DNA of 64,000 bases. It comes from Polaribacter sp. Q13 (GTDB lineage Bacteria; Bacteroidota; Bacteroidia; Flavobacteriales; Flavobacteriaceae). The stretch lies in contig NZ_CP074436.1 of NCBI RefSeq assembly GCF_016858305.2, positions 3,864,001 to 3,928,000 of the forward strand, written 5' to 3'. The notes under the pieces were generated by a model, which had not been told where the DNA came from, did not search any database, and saw nothing but the letters and a program-made list of their open reading frames with translations. Below, one piece after another: positions 25,082-35,384 of this stretch. The stretch's first letter is position 1; each line of letters starts with the position of its first letter. Position numbers and translations under genes: made by a program.

Positions 25082-27295
25082 ATGGTTAAAAATTTAATTA
25101 GATATTTTAAGAGTGTTTATTTTATTAAAGCATTTTTAGTTGCTTTAGCAATGGCAGTTCCTGTATTTATATCAATTTATTTCTTTGACAATTTTAATAT
25201 AGGATTTAGCATTGCATTAGGAGCCATCTTTTGTGCTCCGTCGGATGTGCCAGGAAGTTTAAAACATAAATTTTTTGGGATATTAATTTCCATAATTTTA
25301 ACCTTTGTAGTAACGCTATTAATAGGTTCGTTTAGTGATTATCTAGTTTTAGTTCCTTTGCTAGTTATTCTTGTATTTTTAATTTCTTATATTTCTGTAT
25401 TTGGCTTTAGAGCCTCTTTAATTTCATTTGCGGGTTTAATTTCATTGATTTTAGCGCTTGCACATCAGAGTGCAGAAATTTCGGTTTTAGAACATGCTTT
25501 GTTTATTGCTTTAGGAGGTGTTTGGTATTTGTCTTTGGTAATTTTAAGTGATGTAGTATTGCCAAAGGTTCAAATAGATTATTTGTTTGTGGAGTTACTT
25601 GAAAAAACTTCAAAATTTATAAAAATTAGAGGAAAATTATTGGTGGAGATTGATAATAGAACAAACCTTTTAGAGGAGAATTTTAAATTGCAAACAGAAA
25701 TCAATGAGCTTCACGAAACGATAAGAGAAGTTGTTTTAGTAAAAAGATCAAAGACCGTTTTTAGTAACAGAACAAGACGACAACAATTAATTTTTTCTAA
25801 AATTATTGAGATATATGAATTGGCTATATCAAACACAATCGATTACGAGAAGTTTGATACATTATTTAAAGAGCACCATGAGAAAGTAGATGAGTTTAAG
25901 TTATTGATTTTTGAAGTTTCTGATAGATTAAATCATATTTCTAAAGTAATATTAAAACAAGAGAAACTTACGTTTCAAAACAATTTTAATATTTTACTTA
26001 AAAAAATTGAGAATCATATAGAAATTTATAAAGTAAATGTTGGTTTGCCAGAAGCTAGGGAAGGAGTTATCTTTTTATTAAACTATAAAGCGTATCAAGA
26101 AAAGCAAATAGGAAACTTAATGGATATTGTTAGGGTAATAGATAATTATTCTAAAAACGATAAGATTAGGCCTATAAAAGATGCAGAACAGTTTTTAACG
26201 CCTCAAGACTATGATTTTAAAAAGTTAAAAGCCAATTTTAGTTTTAAATCGCCCATATTTAGGCATTCATTAAGATTAACACTTACCATGTTAATTGGTT
26301 TTATCATTGGTTATGCTATAGAAATGCAGCAGCCTTATTGGATATTGTTAACTATAGTGGTTATTATGAGACCTAGTTATGGTTTAACTAAAGAAAGAAC
26401 CAAGAGTAGAGTAGTAGGCACATTAATTGGTGCTGCGGTGGGAGTTGGGATTGTTTTTTTAACACAAAATGTAATAATATATGCTATAATTGCTGCATTA
26501 TCTTTAATAATAGGTTTTTCTTTAGTAAAACAAAACTATAGAAATGGAGCAGCATTTATTACGTTGTATGTTATTTTTATATATGCTTTAATAAATCCGA
26601 ATATATTAACGGTTATAAAGTTTAGAGTTATGGATACTTTAATAGGATCTGTTTTAGCGTATGTTGCAAATTACTTTTTTTGGCCAGCTTGGGAAGCTAA
26701 AAATATAAAAGAATTTTTATCAAAATCAATAGAAAGTTTTTCAGAGTTTTTAAAGCAAATAGATGTTTTATATCACCAAAAAGGTGAAGTACCTACGGCA
26801 TATAGTTTGGCTAGGAAAGAAGCTTTTTTACAAGTAGGAGATCTAAATGCAGCTTATCAAAGACTGGCACAAGAACCAAAATCTAAGCAAGAAAACAGTG
26901 AATTGTTTTATGAATTAATGAGCATTTTTAATACCTATTTGTCATCACTTTCTTCTTTAGGGATGTATATAAGAACCAATGAAACTGGCAAAGTGCCAAA
27001 ACAATTTGAAATTTATATAAAACATATTTTATCAAATTTAGAAAAGGCAATAGAACTCTTAAATAATTCTGAATCTTCTATTTGTTTAGAAAGGGAAGAG
27101 TTGGCTGTTGCTGCAAAAAATTATGAGGATTATTTTCAAATTTTAGCAAACCAAAGAGATAAAGAAATAGAAAAAGGATTGCCTATCACAAAAGAAATGA
27201 GATCTCAACTACATGAAACACAATTAGTATCTGAACAAGTTAGGTGGCTGTTAAGTCTTTCTGAAAGTTTGATAAAAAATATAAAGAAAATTTAG
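25082..27295 (+). CDS. FUSC-family (YccS-like) inner-membrane transporter
   Basis: 737 residues in two repeats of a membrane block plus a soluble helical part. Transmembrane segments fill about residues 15-160 and again 400-540 (for example LTMLIGFIIGYAI, then YWILLTIVVIMRPSYGLTKERTKSRVVGTLIGA). The motif RPSYGLTKERTKSRVVGT is the FUSC signature. Members export aromatic or hydrophobic acids or polyamine-like compounds; the substrate here cannot be told. Monocistronic by context. Confidence 0.88.
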   Translation: MVKNLIRYFKSVYFIKAFLVALAMAVPVFISIYFFDNFNIGFSIALGAIFCAPSDVPGSLKHKFFGILISIILTFVVTLLIGSFSDYLVLVPLLVILVFLISYISVFGFRASLISFAGLISLILALAHQSAEISVLEHALFIALGGVWYLSLVILSDVVLPKVQIDYLFVELLEKTSKFIKIRGKLLVEIDNRTNLLEENFKLQTEINELHETIREVVLVKRSKTVFSNRTRRQQLIFSKIIEIYELAISNTIDYEKFDTLFKEHHEKVDEFKLLIFEVSDRLNHISKVILKQEKLTFQNNFNILLKKIENHIEIYKVNVGLPEAREGVIFLLNYKAYQEKQIGNLMDIVRVIDNYSKNDKIRPIKDAEQFLTPQDYDFKKLKANFSFKSPIFRHSLRLTLTMLIGFIIGYAIEMQQPYWILLTIVVIMRPSYGLTKERTKSRVVGTLIGAAVGVGIVFLTQNVIIYAIIAALSLIIGFSLVKQNYRNGAAFITLYVIFIYALINPNILTVIKFRVMDTLIGSVLAYVANYFFWPAWEAKNIKEFLSKSIESFSEFLKQIDVLYHQKGEVPTAYSLARKEAFLQVGDLNAAYQRLAQEPKSKQENSELFYELMSIFNTYLSSLSSLGMYIRTNETGKVPKQFEIYIKHILSNLEKAIELLNNSESSICLEREELAVAAKNYEDYFQILANQRDKEIEKGLPITKEMRSQLHETQLVSEQVRWLLSLSESLIKNIKKI

Positions 27296-27296
27296 T

Positions 27297-27507
27297 TTTT
27301 TATCAACCTTGTTTTAAATTTTGAAAGTGATTTAATACACTTTTTCTCTTCTTGAAAATTGGCATAAGCAGCGAAAATAGTCATCACTTTTAGGGTTTCT
27401 TCCTTGCTTAATGTATTTCTATCTTAAAACCATTTTCAGGGCCATTTTAGATATAATAATCTATATCGGGTTGATTTTCAGTAGAAACCATCGCATAAAT
27501 GCGCATT
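27297..27507 (-). other. gene remnant or non-coding sequence between FUSC and DoxX genes
   Basis: Read leftward there is a short frame MRIYAMVSTENQPDIDYYI ended by TAA. In another frame a protein-like stretch of about 40 codons with Lys/Glu-rich helices follows (TLSKEETLKVMTIFAAYANFQ...) and ends in TGA. This looks like a decayed small gene with at least one frameshift, but chance open frames cannot be excluded. Confidence 0.3.
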
Positions 27508-27516
27508 TTAATTTTA

Positions 27517-27876
27517 TTAGTTTAGGTAAGTTAGGTAGGATAAATACATCAACAAAAATTGTAAAAGAATTCTAATAAGAGCTATTTTTTTAGAACCGAT
27601 TGCAGGTCTTTCTTTAGTAAGATCCCAAATATGAATGGGTAGGAATAGAATCATTAAAACAAAAATTCCCATAGCAGCATTTTTAACAGTAGATGGAAAA
27701 AACAACCCTAATCCTAATGCAAATTCAATAATTCCTGCAATATAATTTACCAATCGTTTCGGTAAAAAATCTGGAATAAAATGTTTGAAAGCATTCGGTT
27801 TTATAACATGCATAATTCCTGCGAAGCAGAATAAAACACCAAAAAATATTTTAAGAATTAGTATAAAAATTTCCAT
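27517..27876 (-). CDS. DoxX-family membrane protein
   Basis: 119 residues with four hydrophobic segments. The DoxX pattern appears in GVLFCFAGIMHVIKPNAFKHFIPDFLPKRLVNYIAGIIEFALGLGLFFP, where the family has Asn/His and Gly-Glu-rich positions. DoxX-like proteins are small quinol- or redox-associated membrane proteins; the specific role is unknown. It stands alone. Confidence 0.85.
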   Translation of the reverse strand: MEIFILILKIFFGVLFCFAGIMHVIKPNAFKHFIPDFLPKRLVNYIAGIIEFALGLGLFFPSTVKNAAMGIFVLMILFLPIHIWDLTKERPAIGSKKIALIRILLQFLLMYLSYLTYLN

Positions 27877-28136
27877 TCAATTTTGATTTTAATAGTTAGT
27901 TGTTAAATAAATGATACTTACATTGAGTGCTACTAATTTGTAACGAAACTTGTTTATTTTGTTAAGTAATGTTCATAATCTATTTTTTATTCTGATTAAA
28001 ATTGAGCGTTATCAATTGTCTTTTTAATTTTCTATTACAAGAAATTAGTAACATTGAAGATATAGATTAGAATAGTTGGTTTTTAATATTTTATAGGTTA
28101 TTTGATTTTATAAAGCTACAAAAATGAAATGACTAT

Positions 28137-28949
28137 TTATTTAATTTGAAAATGAATATGATCATCATGTCTAACAGCTCCGCAACCATGAAACCTAATT
28201 TTAGAATGATTGAGATTTAACCTGTTTTTAAGATGAGGTTCTATAAAAATTTTACTAACCGCATCTTCTTTTAAGATTTGTAGAATAAGATTTTTGGTAG
28301 CTTTTTCTGAGATTTTTAAATTTGAATTGAAGCTTCCAAACGTAAAGTACTTGGTAAAATCATATTGCAAAAAACCTTTTTTCTTGCAAATATTGGTTTG
28401 ATTGATTTCATTGTTTTTAGGTGCTACAAAGATTCCGTAGCCACTATTAGAAGGTTTGTTATTTGTATTTACACCTTTTTCGGTTTGATAAATAAAAGAA
28501 ATATCAATCTTTTTACCATCATTATGGCTTAAATGAGGAAGTAAAGGAAAACCATTAAAAAAAGGAAAGTTTGCATCTAAATATATAACTTTTAAAGAAG
28601 GCGATTCTTTCTTTATTTTTAAAGAAACAGCTGTTAACACTTCTTGTAATTTAGGCGTAACATAATTTCTATTAAAGAGTTTGGTTATAAAGTTATGTGC
28701 CTCTAAATTTTTATTGTTTTCAATTTTAACGCGTCCAAATAATGGAGCCATTTTTGGAACAATTAAAAAGGATGTTATTAAATATAAAGTGATGAAAAAG
28801 AATGTCCTTTTTAATCTATATTTTAACACTTTATTAGAAATTAATAAAAATGTAATAACATATAATATGCCACCAATTTGAGTTGTTACCGTTAAAAATA
28901 AGAAAATTAATAAATGTAGAATTCCCTTAAAAAAATAGTTAATTCTCAT
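28137..28949 (-). CDS. membrane-anchored LAS-type metallopeptidase
   Basis: 270 residues. Two or three hydrophobic segments occupy about residues 8-70, followed by an extracytoplasmic domain. It contains LSHNDGKKIDISF (H-x3-G-x3-D) and, at the C-terminus, AVRHDDHIHFQI (DDHIH), the zinc ligands of LAS enzymes such as MepA (penicillin-insensitive murein endopeptidase) and related peptidases. It probably cleaves cell-wall peptides. The gene overlaps the upstream TPR gene by 11 bases, so the two are translationally coupled. Confidence 0.75.
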   Translation of the reverse strand: MRINYFFKGILHLLIFLFLTVTTQIGGILYVITFLLISNKVLKYRLKRTFFFITLYLITSFLIVPKMAPLFGRVKIENNKNLEAHNFITKLFNRNYVTPKLQEVLTAVSLKIKKESPSLKVIYLDANFPFFNGFPLLPHLSHNDGKKIDISFIYQTEKGVNTNNKPSNSGYGIFVAPKNNEINQTNICKKKGFLQYDFTKYFTFGSFNSNLKISEKATKNLILQILKEDAVSKIFIEPHLKNRLNLNHSKIRFHGCGAVRHDDHIHFQIK

Positions 28950-29655
28950 TCAGAATTTTACTTGCTTCAGATAGTATGCTTCTATGTTTTCTTGCATTTA
29001 CGTTTGTCATCGCAGTTATTTCTGCAATAACTTCAGTTAAAACTTCTTTGGCAGCATCTTTTTTGTGATGTCTAATTAAGAATTTAGAAAGTTCAAGTCT
29101 TTCATTATAATGAGAATATCTGATGTCAATTTTTCTTAATTGAATTTCCGCCTTTTCTAATGCTCCTTTTTGTTCTAAAGCTAAACCATAAAAAAAGATG
29201 GTTTCTTTAAAGTCTTTTTGGAGGTCTATTTTTTGTGCATATTCAATTACTTTATCAAAATTTTGAGTGTTAAAATAACAAGTAATTAGTTTATTTAACG
29301 TGTACGGATCATCTTTAAAATTACTTTCTAGCGCTTTTTCATAAGTGTCAATAGCTTTTTTATACTCTTTGTTTTGTGCATAAGCATCTGCTAAATTAAT
29401 CTTATTTTGAAATGTGTTAGAAAATTTTAGAGCTGTTTCTAAGTCTTTTATCTTTTTTGTAGGATTAATTATGGTAGTAATTTCTTCTGTTATATTAGTT
29501 ACATCACTTTTATTAATTACCTGTGTTAAAAGGTAAATAATACAACCAATTAAAGGAATAAAGAATATTATAAAATACCAATACATATTGTTCCTATTCT
29601 TATAGGCATGGTATACGCAATAAATTTGAAGTCCAATTATTAAGTAGTAAAACAT
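28939..29655 (-). CDS. membrane-anchored TPR protein
   Basis: 238 residues. Two N-terminal membrane segments resemble a phospholipase-D-nuclease N-terminal (PLDc_N) hairpin (YLIIGLQIYCVYHAYKNRN, IIFFIPLIGCIIYLLTQV). They are followed by about four to five tetratricopeptide repeats (for example AYAQNKEYKKAIDTYEKAL and YGLALEQKGALEKAEIQL). It is likely a scaffold in the inner membrane. The overlapping downstream gene encodes the LAS-type peptidase, which it may position or regulate. Confidence 0.75.
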   Translation of the reverse strand: MFYYLIIGLQIYCVYHAYKNRNNMYWYFIIFFIPLIGCIIYLLTQVINKSDVTNITEEITTIINPTKKIKDLETALKFSNTFQNKINLADAYAQNKEYKKAIDTYEKALESNFKDDPYTLNKLITCYFNTQNFDKVIEYAQKIDLQKDFKETIFFYGLALEQKGALEKAEIQLRKIDIRYSHYNERLELSKFLIRHHKKDAAKEVLTEVIAEITAMTNVNARKHRSILSEASKILNEN

Positions 29656-29695
29656 AAAATAAATTTAATAAAATGCTTGGTTTTTATAATTGATT

Positions 29696-31459
29696 TTAAA
29701 AATCAAACTTATAAGTCATTCCTCCTAATATTTGAAATCCCTGAGTGTCAAAGTTTGCAAAACGTTGGTATTCTGTGTTTAATATATTGTTTAATTTTAG
29801 AAATGCAGAAAACTTGTCGTTAAAATGATATCCTCCATTTAAGTTTACATCTGCAAAAGAATCTACAGTCTCTATACCACCTAAACTAGAAGGGTATTGG
29901 TTGTTATAGAGGGCATCTTTTCTTTCGCTTACATAGAAAATGTTGGCAGAAGCAAACCATTTAGTTGTTTTGTAATTAGCAGAAATACTTCCTTCTACAG
30001 AAGGCAAATTCCAAGCTTCTGAAGCATTTTTTAAAGTATAGTTGTTGTAGATTCCCTGAAGCCCAAATGATAAGTTTTTAGAATAGTCATATTCTAATTC
30101 TGTAAATAAAGTATTTGTTTTTACATCATCATACAACACATCAAAAGAATTTCCATACTCATATCCTTTTAAATTACTGCCATTATAAGTGTTAATACTT
30201 CCGTTAGATTTAGAAGTATTTCTTAAGAATAAAGGTTTGTCTTCTTCAGATTTAAAACTTGCTTTAATATTAAAACTTAAATCGTTGATAATTCTTCCTT
30301 TTAACCCCAAATAGATATTCGATTTTTCTAAAGTTTGAGTTATAAAAAGAGTAGGCGAAACGTAAGGGTTTTCTTCAGTGAAATTCTTGTATGTATTGGT
30401 GTGTAAATCTCCAGAAAAACCACCATAGATATTTAAATATTCTTCTATTATTGGTCCTTCAACAAATACATCGGGTAATATAAAAAAGTTATTAGAGCTG
30501 TTTTCTGAATCAAAAGAAGCAATTAATTTTAAGCCTGGTTTTATAGAAAAACCTTCATATTCTATTTTATATTGAGGATTTATGTTGATGGTAGATGTTC
30601 CGTATTTTAAAGAATTAGAATTGCTGTAATCGTTTTTAAACTCCCCTTTTAAAAATTCGATGCTAGTAGCAATAGAAATATCATTTAAACTAGAAAGTAA
30701 AAAATCTAAAGGCAAATCTAATCTCGCATTAAATTTAGCTAATATTTCATTACTTTTATAACTATCTGTAAAATAGGCTGTTTTAATTTTTGCAGAATGA
30801 AGATAAGAGTCTTTAAAATTGAACGATCCAATTAATTCAAAATAATTGTTTATTAGTTCTTCATTAATAGAATTAGTCGTTAAATCTGTAAAATTAAGAT
30901 CTGGTAAACCGTACCAATTATAAAGATTTCTTTCAGAATTTAAGGTTACTTTCCAATCGAAGTAACGGTCTTGCTGCTTGTAGAAAGCGCCAATATTTAA
31001 GTTAGAAAAATTACTGTTAAGCACTGAGTTTTTAACATTGTCTAGAGATGCTAAATATTTTGCATTAAAACCAAACTCGTTTTCAAAGCGAGTACTATAA
31101 TGTAAATTGGTTTCTAAATATGGTGTGTTGTAATTACCATATCCGGCTGCTAAATAATTTTGGTAAACTCTTTCTTTTATACCAACATTAATTCCTTTTA
31201 CAACACCACTTTTAGGAATAAAAGTAGAGGCAACAGGAGCAGAAAAAATAGTGTATTCTAGTTTTTTCTTTTCGTTGCTTTTAAGCAGTTTTATTGTTGG
31301 GTTTTTATTAATCTTTTTAGCATCTGCAATTTTAGGGTTGTATTTTGTAACAATATTTACAACTTCTGTTTTTACGGTGTCTATAGCTTGTTCTTTTTTT
31401 TGAGCGTTTAAACTTAAAAAAGAAAAATAGAGTAGAAATAATGTGAAACCTTTTTTCAT
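29696..31459 (-). CDS. TonB-receptor-like outer-membrane barrel without plug
   Basis: 587 residues with a signal peptide (ending SLNAQ), a short Lys-rich stretch and then directly beta-barrel sequence. The end of the protein has the TonB-receptor barrel style (FNDKFSAFLKLNNILNTEYQRF...QILGGMTYKFDF). No plug domain and no CarboxypepD domain are present, and the length matches a barrel alone. The start overlaps the stop of the large TPR gene by one base (TAATG), so it is translated together with it. It is possibly an outer-membrane secretion or assembly partner of the TPR protein. Confidence 0.78.
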   Translation of the reverse strand: MKKGFTLFLLYFSFLSLNAQKKEQAIDTVKTEVVNIVTKYNPKIADAKKINKNPTIKLLKSNEKKKLEYTIFSAPVASTFIPKSGVVKGINVGIKERVYQNYLAAGYGNYNTPYLETNLHYSTRFENEFGFNAKYLASLDNVKNSVLNSNFSNLNIGAFYKQQDRYFDWKVTLNSERNLYNWYGLPDLNFTDLTTNSINEELINNYFELIGSFNFKDSYLHSAKIKTAYFTDSYKSNEILAKFNARLDLPLDFLLSSLNDISIATSIEFLKGEFKNDYSNSNSLKYGTSTININPQYKIEYEGFSIKPGLKLIASFDSENSSNNFFILPDVFVEGPIIEEYLNIYGGFSGDLHTNTYKNFTEENPYVSPTLFITQTLEKSNIYLGLKGRIINDLSFNIKASFKSEEDKPLFLRNTSKSNGSINTYNGSNLKGYEYGNSFDVLYDDVKTNTLFTELEYDYSKNLSFGLQGIYNNYTLKNASEAWNLPSVEGSISANYKTTKWFASANIFYVSERKDALYNNQYPSSLGGIETVDSFADVNLNGGYHFNDKFSAFLKLNNILNTEYQRFANFDTQGFQILGGMTYKFDF

Positions 31460-34400
31460 TATTTTTGATTTTTTTTAGTAGTGTTATCCTCTTTTATAGG
31501 AGTTACGGAATTATTAGTTTTGGCTTCGTTTTCTTTAATTATTTTTAATTCTTGTTTGGCTTCTTCAACAATGTCTTTAAATTGAGTAAAGTTTTTAATA
31601 ATGTTTTCTAAAACAAAAGTAGCTTGATAAACATCTTTTAATCCATAATAATTTTTCCCCATTATTATATAGCTTTTTACGGCCCAATATTTATAAGAAG
31701 AATAGTTTGCTATTAAATTTTGTACGGTTTTATTAGAGTCTGCAAATTCTTTTTGTTGATTTTTAAAGTATGCATTATAATACAATGCTTCTGCTTTTAA
31801 TTCGCCAGAAGCCTTACTTTCTAATTCTGTATAATATTCTTCAGCAGTGTAAAAATCTTTGTTTATAAAAGAAGCACGAGCAATAATTATTTTTGCATCA
31901 TTTTCTAGCTGGTCGTTTAATTTATCTTTAGCAAGAATTTTTTTAGCGTATGTTATTGCTTGTTCATAAGCTTTTGTTTCATAATACCCTTTCATTAAAT
32001 TACTTTGGGCAAATAAAACATTTTCTGTTGTATAAGCTTCTAGTTCTAATCTGTCTAATATTTGGATTGCATTTTCAAACTCATTTTTTTCAAGAAATAT
32101 TTGAGCTAATTTAGCCAGTGAATCTTCACTATATTCATTTTGTCCTTCTTCTAATACATTTTGATAATAAGGAATTGCTTTGTCAAATTGTTTTTCTTTA
32201 AATAAAATATCTGCCAAGTAATAATTTGCTTTTAGTTTGTGTATTCCTTCAGGAAAAGAAATTGTGTATTTAGAAATCGCTCTAATAATTTCATTACCAT
32301 CTTTTGCTTCAAAATATTTTTTTTCTGCTACTGCAAAAGTGGTGTTGTCTAAATCGGAATTTGTAATGTTTATAAATTTTAAACCAGAAACCCAACTAAC
32401 ATAATCATTTAAATTGCCATTATCAATATAAATATTTCTGGCATTTGCAACAGCTTCAAAGGCATCTGGAGAATTAGGAAATTGACTGGTAGTTTTTTTG
32501 AATTTTTCTAAAGCTTTTTCATTCTCATTTTCACTATAATACAATAATCCTTGACGGACTAAAGCTTTTGGTAAAAAAACACTGTTTGGGTGTTTCTCAA
32601 TTAACCTTTCATAGGCTAAATGTGCTTTTTTATTATCTTTTATTATGGTATATGTGTTTGCGAGTTGAAATAAGGCGTCATCTTTTAAATTAGAAATTTG
32701 GTATTCATTTACAACATTGGTAAGCGCTTTTATTTTAGCTTGGTTATCTTCAATAAAACCATAACTCATTCCTATTTGATATTGGGCGTAATCGGCATCT
32801 GCACCATAAGTTTTAACTACGTTAGCGTAGGTTGTAATTGCTTTTTTATAATTTCTAAGAGCAAAATAACTATCTCCTAAACGGATAAAAGCATCGTCTT
32901 TAATCTCTTTTTCTATAGATTCTTTTTTTATAAAATTTTCGAAAGATATAGCAGCATTGGTATAGTCTTTTAGTGTAAAATAGCTATAACCAATGTTGTA
33001 GTCTAGTAGTTTAAATTCGCCACCTTCTATTTTTAATTCCTTTTTTAACGCCGTAAATTTAGTGAGTGCTTCATTCGTGTTATCTAAACGATAAAGAGTT
33101 TCGGCTTCCCAATATTTAGATTTTTCATTAATAGATACGTCTGTTGCTTTTTTGCCTTCTACAAAGAAAGGTAACGCTTCTTTTAATTTTTGATCATTAA
33201 ATAATTGAATACCTCTATATAGAGAAACTTCTGAAATTAAAGAATTATTTTTTATAGATTTTTTTTGACTTAAAAATGCTAAAGCCCCATTATAATCTTG
33301 TTGATGTAAGAATGAAGAAATAACTAAGTCATTAATTTCTTCGTATGCTTTAGATTTTGGATAAGCTTTTAAGTAATCTTGCAAAACTTCTGCAACGCTC
33401 TTAAAAGGATTACCTGCTTCATAACTTAATTTTGCATAATTTAAAGCAGCATCTTGTTTAATATTTGTATCAAAATCCATTTCAGAAGCTGTTTTAAAAG
33501 CATTTAGAGCTTCTGTTTTTTTTTCTAAATTAAGGTAACATTCACCTAAATGGTAATAGGCATTCTGAGCAACAAAGTTTTTCTCATCAATAATTTTATT
33601 AAAATTACTAATGGCATTTTCAAAATCGTTTTGTTTGTAATACGCAAATCCTAATTGATAATAATCTGTATTATTCCATTTCCCTTTTTTACCTGTATAT
33701 CCTTTTAAATAAGGAATTGCTTCACTATATTGTTTTAAATTAAAATAGCTCTCACCAATTATTTTAGAAATTTCTGATCTATCTTTTTTCTTAAATGTAT
33801 TCATTAGTTTTTTACCAACGGTAATACAACGTTCAAACTTACCAGCCTGAAAACTAATGTCTAATAAATAGTAAGAAATCTCTACGCGATAGGTTTCATT
33901 ATCTGCAATTTCTTTAAACGTAGATTCTGCAATTTCATAATCTTCTAATTTGTAAGCAATGTAACCATAATAATATCTAGAATCATTACCATACTTAGCA
34001 TCATTAATTAATGGAAGAAATTTTTCTTTAGCTAAAGTTAAATTTTTGGTTACTACATAAGCGTATCCCATTTTAAAATTTAGTTCTTTTCTATCTTCTT
34101 TAGAAAGTTGATCTGCATTCACTTTTTTGTACCATTTAAGAGCATAAGCAGCTTTTTTATTGGCAAAATAATAACTAGCAACTGTAAAAAAGGCCTTGTT
34201 TTTTTTACTGCTATTAGGATTTTCTTCAATAAAAGTTACTACTTTTTTATCTGCTTCTGGTTGATTTAATCGTACAGCACACATGGCATCATAATAGGCG
34301 GCATCTGCTTTTAAATTAGAACTTACGGTTGCGGTTTTGTTTATAGAAATAAAACTAGCTTGCGCGGCAGCATACGCTTTGTCATTAAATAACTTTATGG

Positions 34401-34518
34401 CATTATTATATTTTGTAAAAATATTTGTGTCTACAATTGTTTGTTGGCTAAAACCTGCAAAAGCAACTAAAAAAAAGAAACAAGTAATAAAACGTTTTTT
34501 TATAAAAATAAACTTCAT
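31459..34518 (-). CDS. very large periplasmic TPR protein
   Basis: About 1019 residues counted from the ATG at 34516-34518, which gives a signal peptide (MKFIFIKKRFITCFFFLVAFAGFSQQ). An earlier in-frame ATG would add 38 residues, overlap the opposite-strand promoter region and spoil the signal. The rest is made of some twenty or more TPR/Sel1-like helical pairs (patterns such as YYQLGFAYYKQNDFENAISNF and AAISFENFIKKES). The C-terminus is charged (EAKTNNSVTPIKEDNTTKK). It is probably a periplasmic scaffold; co-translation with a barrel protein suggests work at the outer membrane. Confidence 0.82.
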   Translation of the reverse strand: MKFIFIKKRFITCFFFLVAFAGFSQQTIVDTNIFTKYNNAIKLFNDKAYAAAQASFISINKTATVSSNLKADAAYYDAMCAVRLNQPEADKKVVTFIEENPNSSKKNKAFFTVASYYFANKKAAYALKWYKKVNADQLSKEDRKELNFKMGYAYVVTKNLTLAKEKFLPLINDAKYGNDSRYYYGYIAYKLEDYEIAESTFKEIADNETYRVEISYYLLDISFQAGKFERCITVGKKLMNTFKKKDRSEISKIIGESYFNLKQYSEAIPYLKGYTGKKGKWNNTDYYQLGFAYYKQNDFENAISNFNKIIDEKNFVAQNAYYHLGECYLNLEKKTEALNAFKTASEMDFDTNIKQDAALNYAKLSYEAGNPFKSVAEVLQDYLKAYPKSKAYEEINDLVISSFLHQQDYNGALAFLSQKKSIKNNSLISEVSLYRGIQLFNDQKLKEALPFFVEGKKATDVSINEKSKYWEAETLYRLDNTNEALTKFTALKKELKIEGGEFKLLDYNIGYSYFTLKDYTNAAISFENFIKKESIEKEIKDDAFIRLGDSYFALRNYKKAITTYANVVKTYGADADYAQYQIGMSYGFIEDNQAKIKALTNVVNEYQISNLKDDALFQLANTYTIIKDNKKAHLAYERLIEKHPNSVFLPKALVRQGLLYYSENENEKALEKFKKTTSQFPNSPDAFEAVANARNIYIDNGNLNDYVSWVSGLKFINITNSDLDNTTFAVAEKKYFEAKDGNEIIRAISKYTISFPEGIHKLKANYYLADILFKEKQFDKAIPYYQNVLEEGQNEYSEDSLAKLAQIFLEKNEFENAIQILDRLELEAYTTENVLFAQSNLMKGYYETKAYEQAITYAKKILAKDKLNDQLENDAKIIIARASFINKDFYTAEEYYTELESKASGELKAEALYYNAYFKNQQKEFADSNKTVQNLIANYSSYKYWAVKSYIIMGKNYYGLKDVYQATFVLENIIKNFTQFKDIVEEAKQELKIIKENEAKTNNSVTPIKEDNTTKKNQK

Positions 34519-34655
34519 ATAATTATTTTTGATACTTAAAATGAATAACGAACATATTTTAATTTTGTTTGATGGAGGAAGAAATATTATGAAAATATTT
34601 TGAATCAAAAGTAAGAATTGTTTGTAATTCATAGTATAAAATCGTTCAAAACTTT

Positions 34656-34663
34656 TAAGTTTG
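34656..34663 (+). promoter_or_regulatory. candidate -7 box for the ftsE-like gene
   Basis: TAAGTTTG fits TAnnTTTG; it ends 17 bases before the start at 34681. No clear -33 box. Confidence 0.4.
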
Positions 34664-34680
34664 TAGAAACAAGTTTTTTT

Positions 34681-35367
34681 ATGGAAAAACCAGTCTTATT
34701 TTTAGAAAACGCAGATATATATCAAAGAGAAAATTTGGTGTTGTCTAAAGTTAATCTTTCGATACAAAAAGGAGAATTTTATTATTTAATTGGTAAAACA
34801 GGAAGTGGGAAAAGTAGCTTAATGAAAACGCTATATGGCGATTTAAAGCTGCAAAAAGGTGCTGGAAGTATTGTGGATTTCGATTTAAAATCGATTAAAG
34901 AAAAAGACATCCCTTTTTTAAGACGAAAAATAGGAATTGTTTTTCAGGACTTTAAATTGTTAAGTGATCGTAATGTTTTTGGTAATTTAGAGTTTGTATT
35001 AAAAGCGACTGGTTGGAAAGATAAAACTAAAATTAAGGAGAAAATTGATGCCGTATTAGATAAAGTAGGCATGAAAGCACATTCTTTTAAGAAAACGTAT
35101 GAACTTTCTGGAGGAGAACAACAAAGAATAGCCATTGCTAGAGCGTTGTTAAATGATCCGGAATTAATTTTAGCAGATGAGCCTACAGGTAATTTAGACC
35201 CAAAAACTTCTTTAGAGGTAATGGAACTTTTAAATGACATTCATAAAAGTGGTAAAACCATTTTAATGGCAACGCATGATTACCAATTAATTGTAAAGTT
35301 TAAGCAAAAAACGTTAAAGTGTGAAGGTGGAGAGTTGTTTGAAGTAGCTCAAAAAGCCACTGTTTAG
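34681..35367 (+). CDS. ftsE: FtsE-like ABC transporter ATPase
   Basis: 228 residues from the ATG at 34681; an upstream in-frame start would add a 21-residue stretch that lies across the promoter. Walker A is GKTGSGKSS, then the Q-loop in IGIVFQDFKLL, the signature LSGGEQQRIAIARAL, Walker B LILADEPTGNLD and the H-loop MATHD. The sequence fits FtsE, the cell-division ATPase that controls peptidoglycan hydrolases with FtsX. No ftsX is adjacent, which is common in Bacteroidota. Confidence 0.88.
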   Translation: MEKPVLFLENADIYQRENLVLSKVNLSIQKGEFYYLIGKTGSGKSSLMKTLYGDLKLQKGAGSIVDFDLKSIKEKDIPFLRRKIGIVFQDFKLLSDRNVFGNLEFVLKATGWKDKTKIKEKIDAVLDKVGMKAHSFKKTYELSGGEQQRIAIARALLNDPELILADEPTGNLDPKTSLEVMELLNDIHKSGKTILMATHDYQLIVKFKQKTLKCEGGELFEVAQKATV

Positions 35368-35384
35368 ATTATAATCTTATAATA

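Noticed and set aside
34519..34632. N-terminal extension of the large TPR protein
   Set aside because: The extension has no homology and masks the signal peptide beginning at the ATG of 34516-34518.
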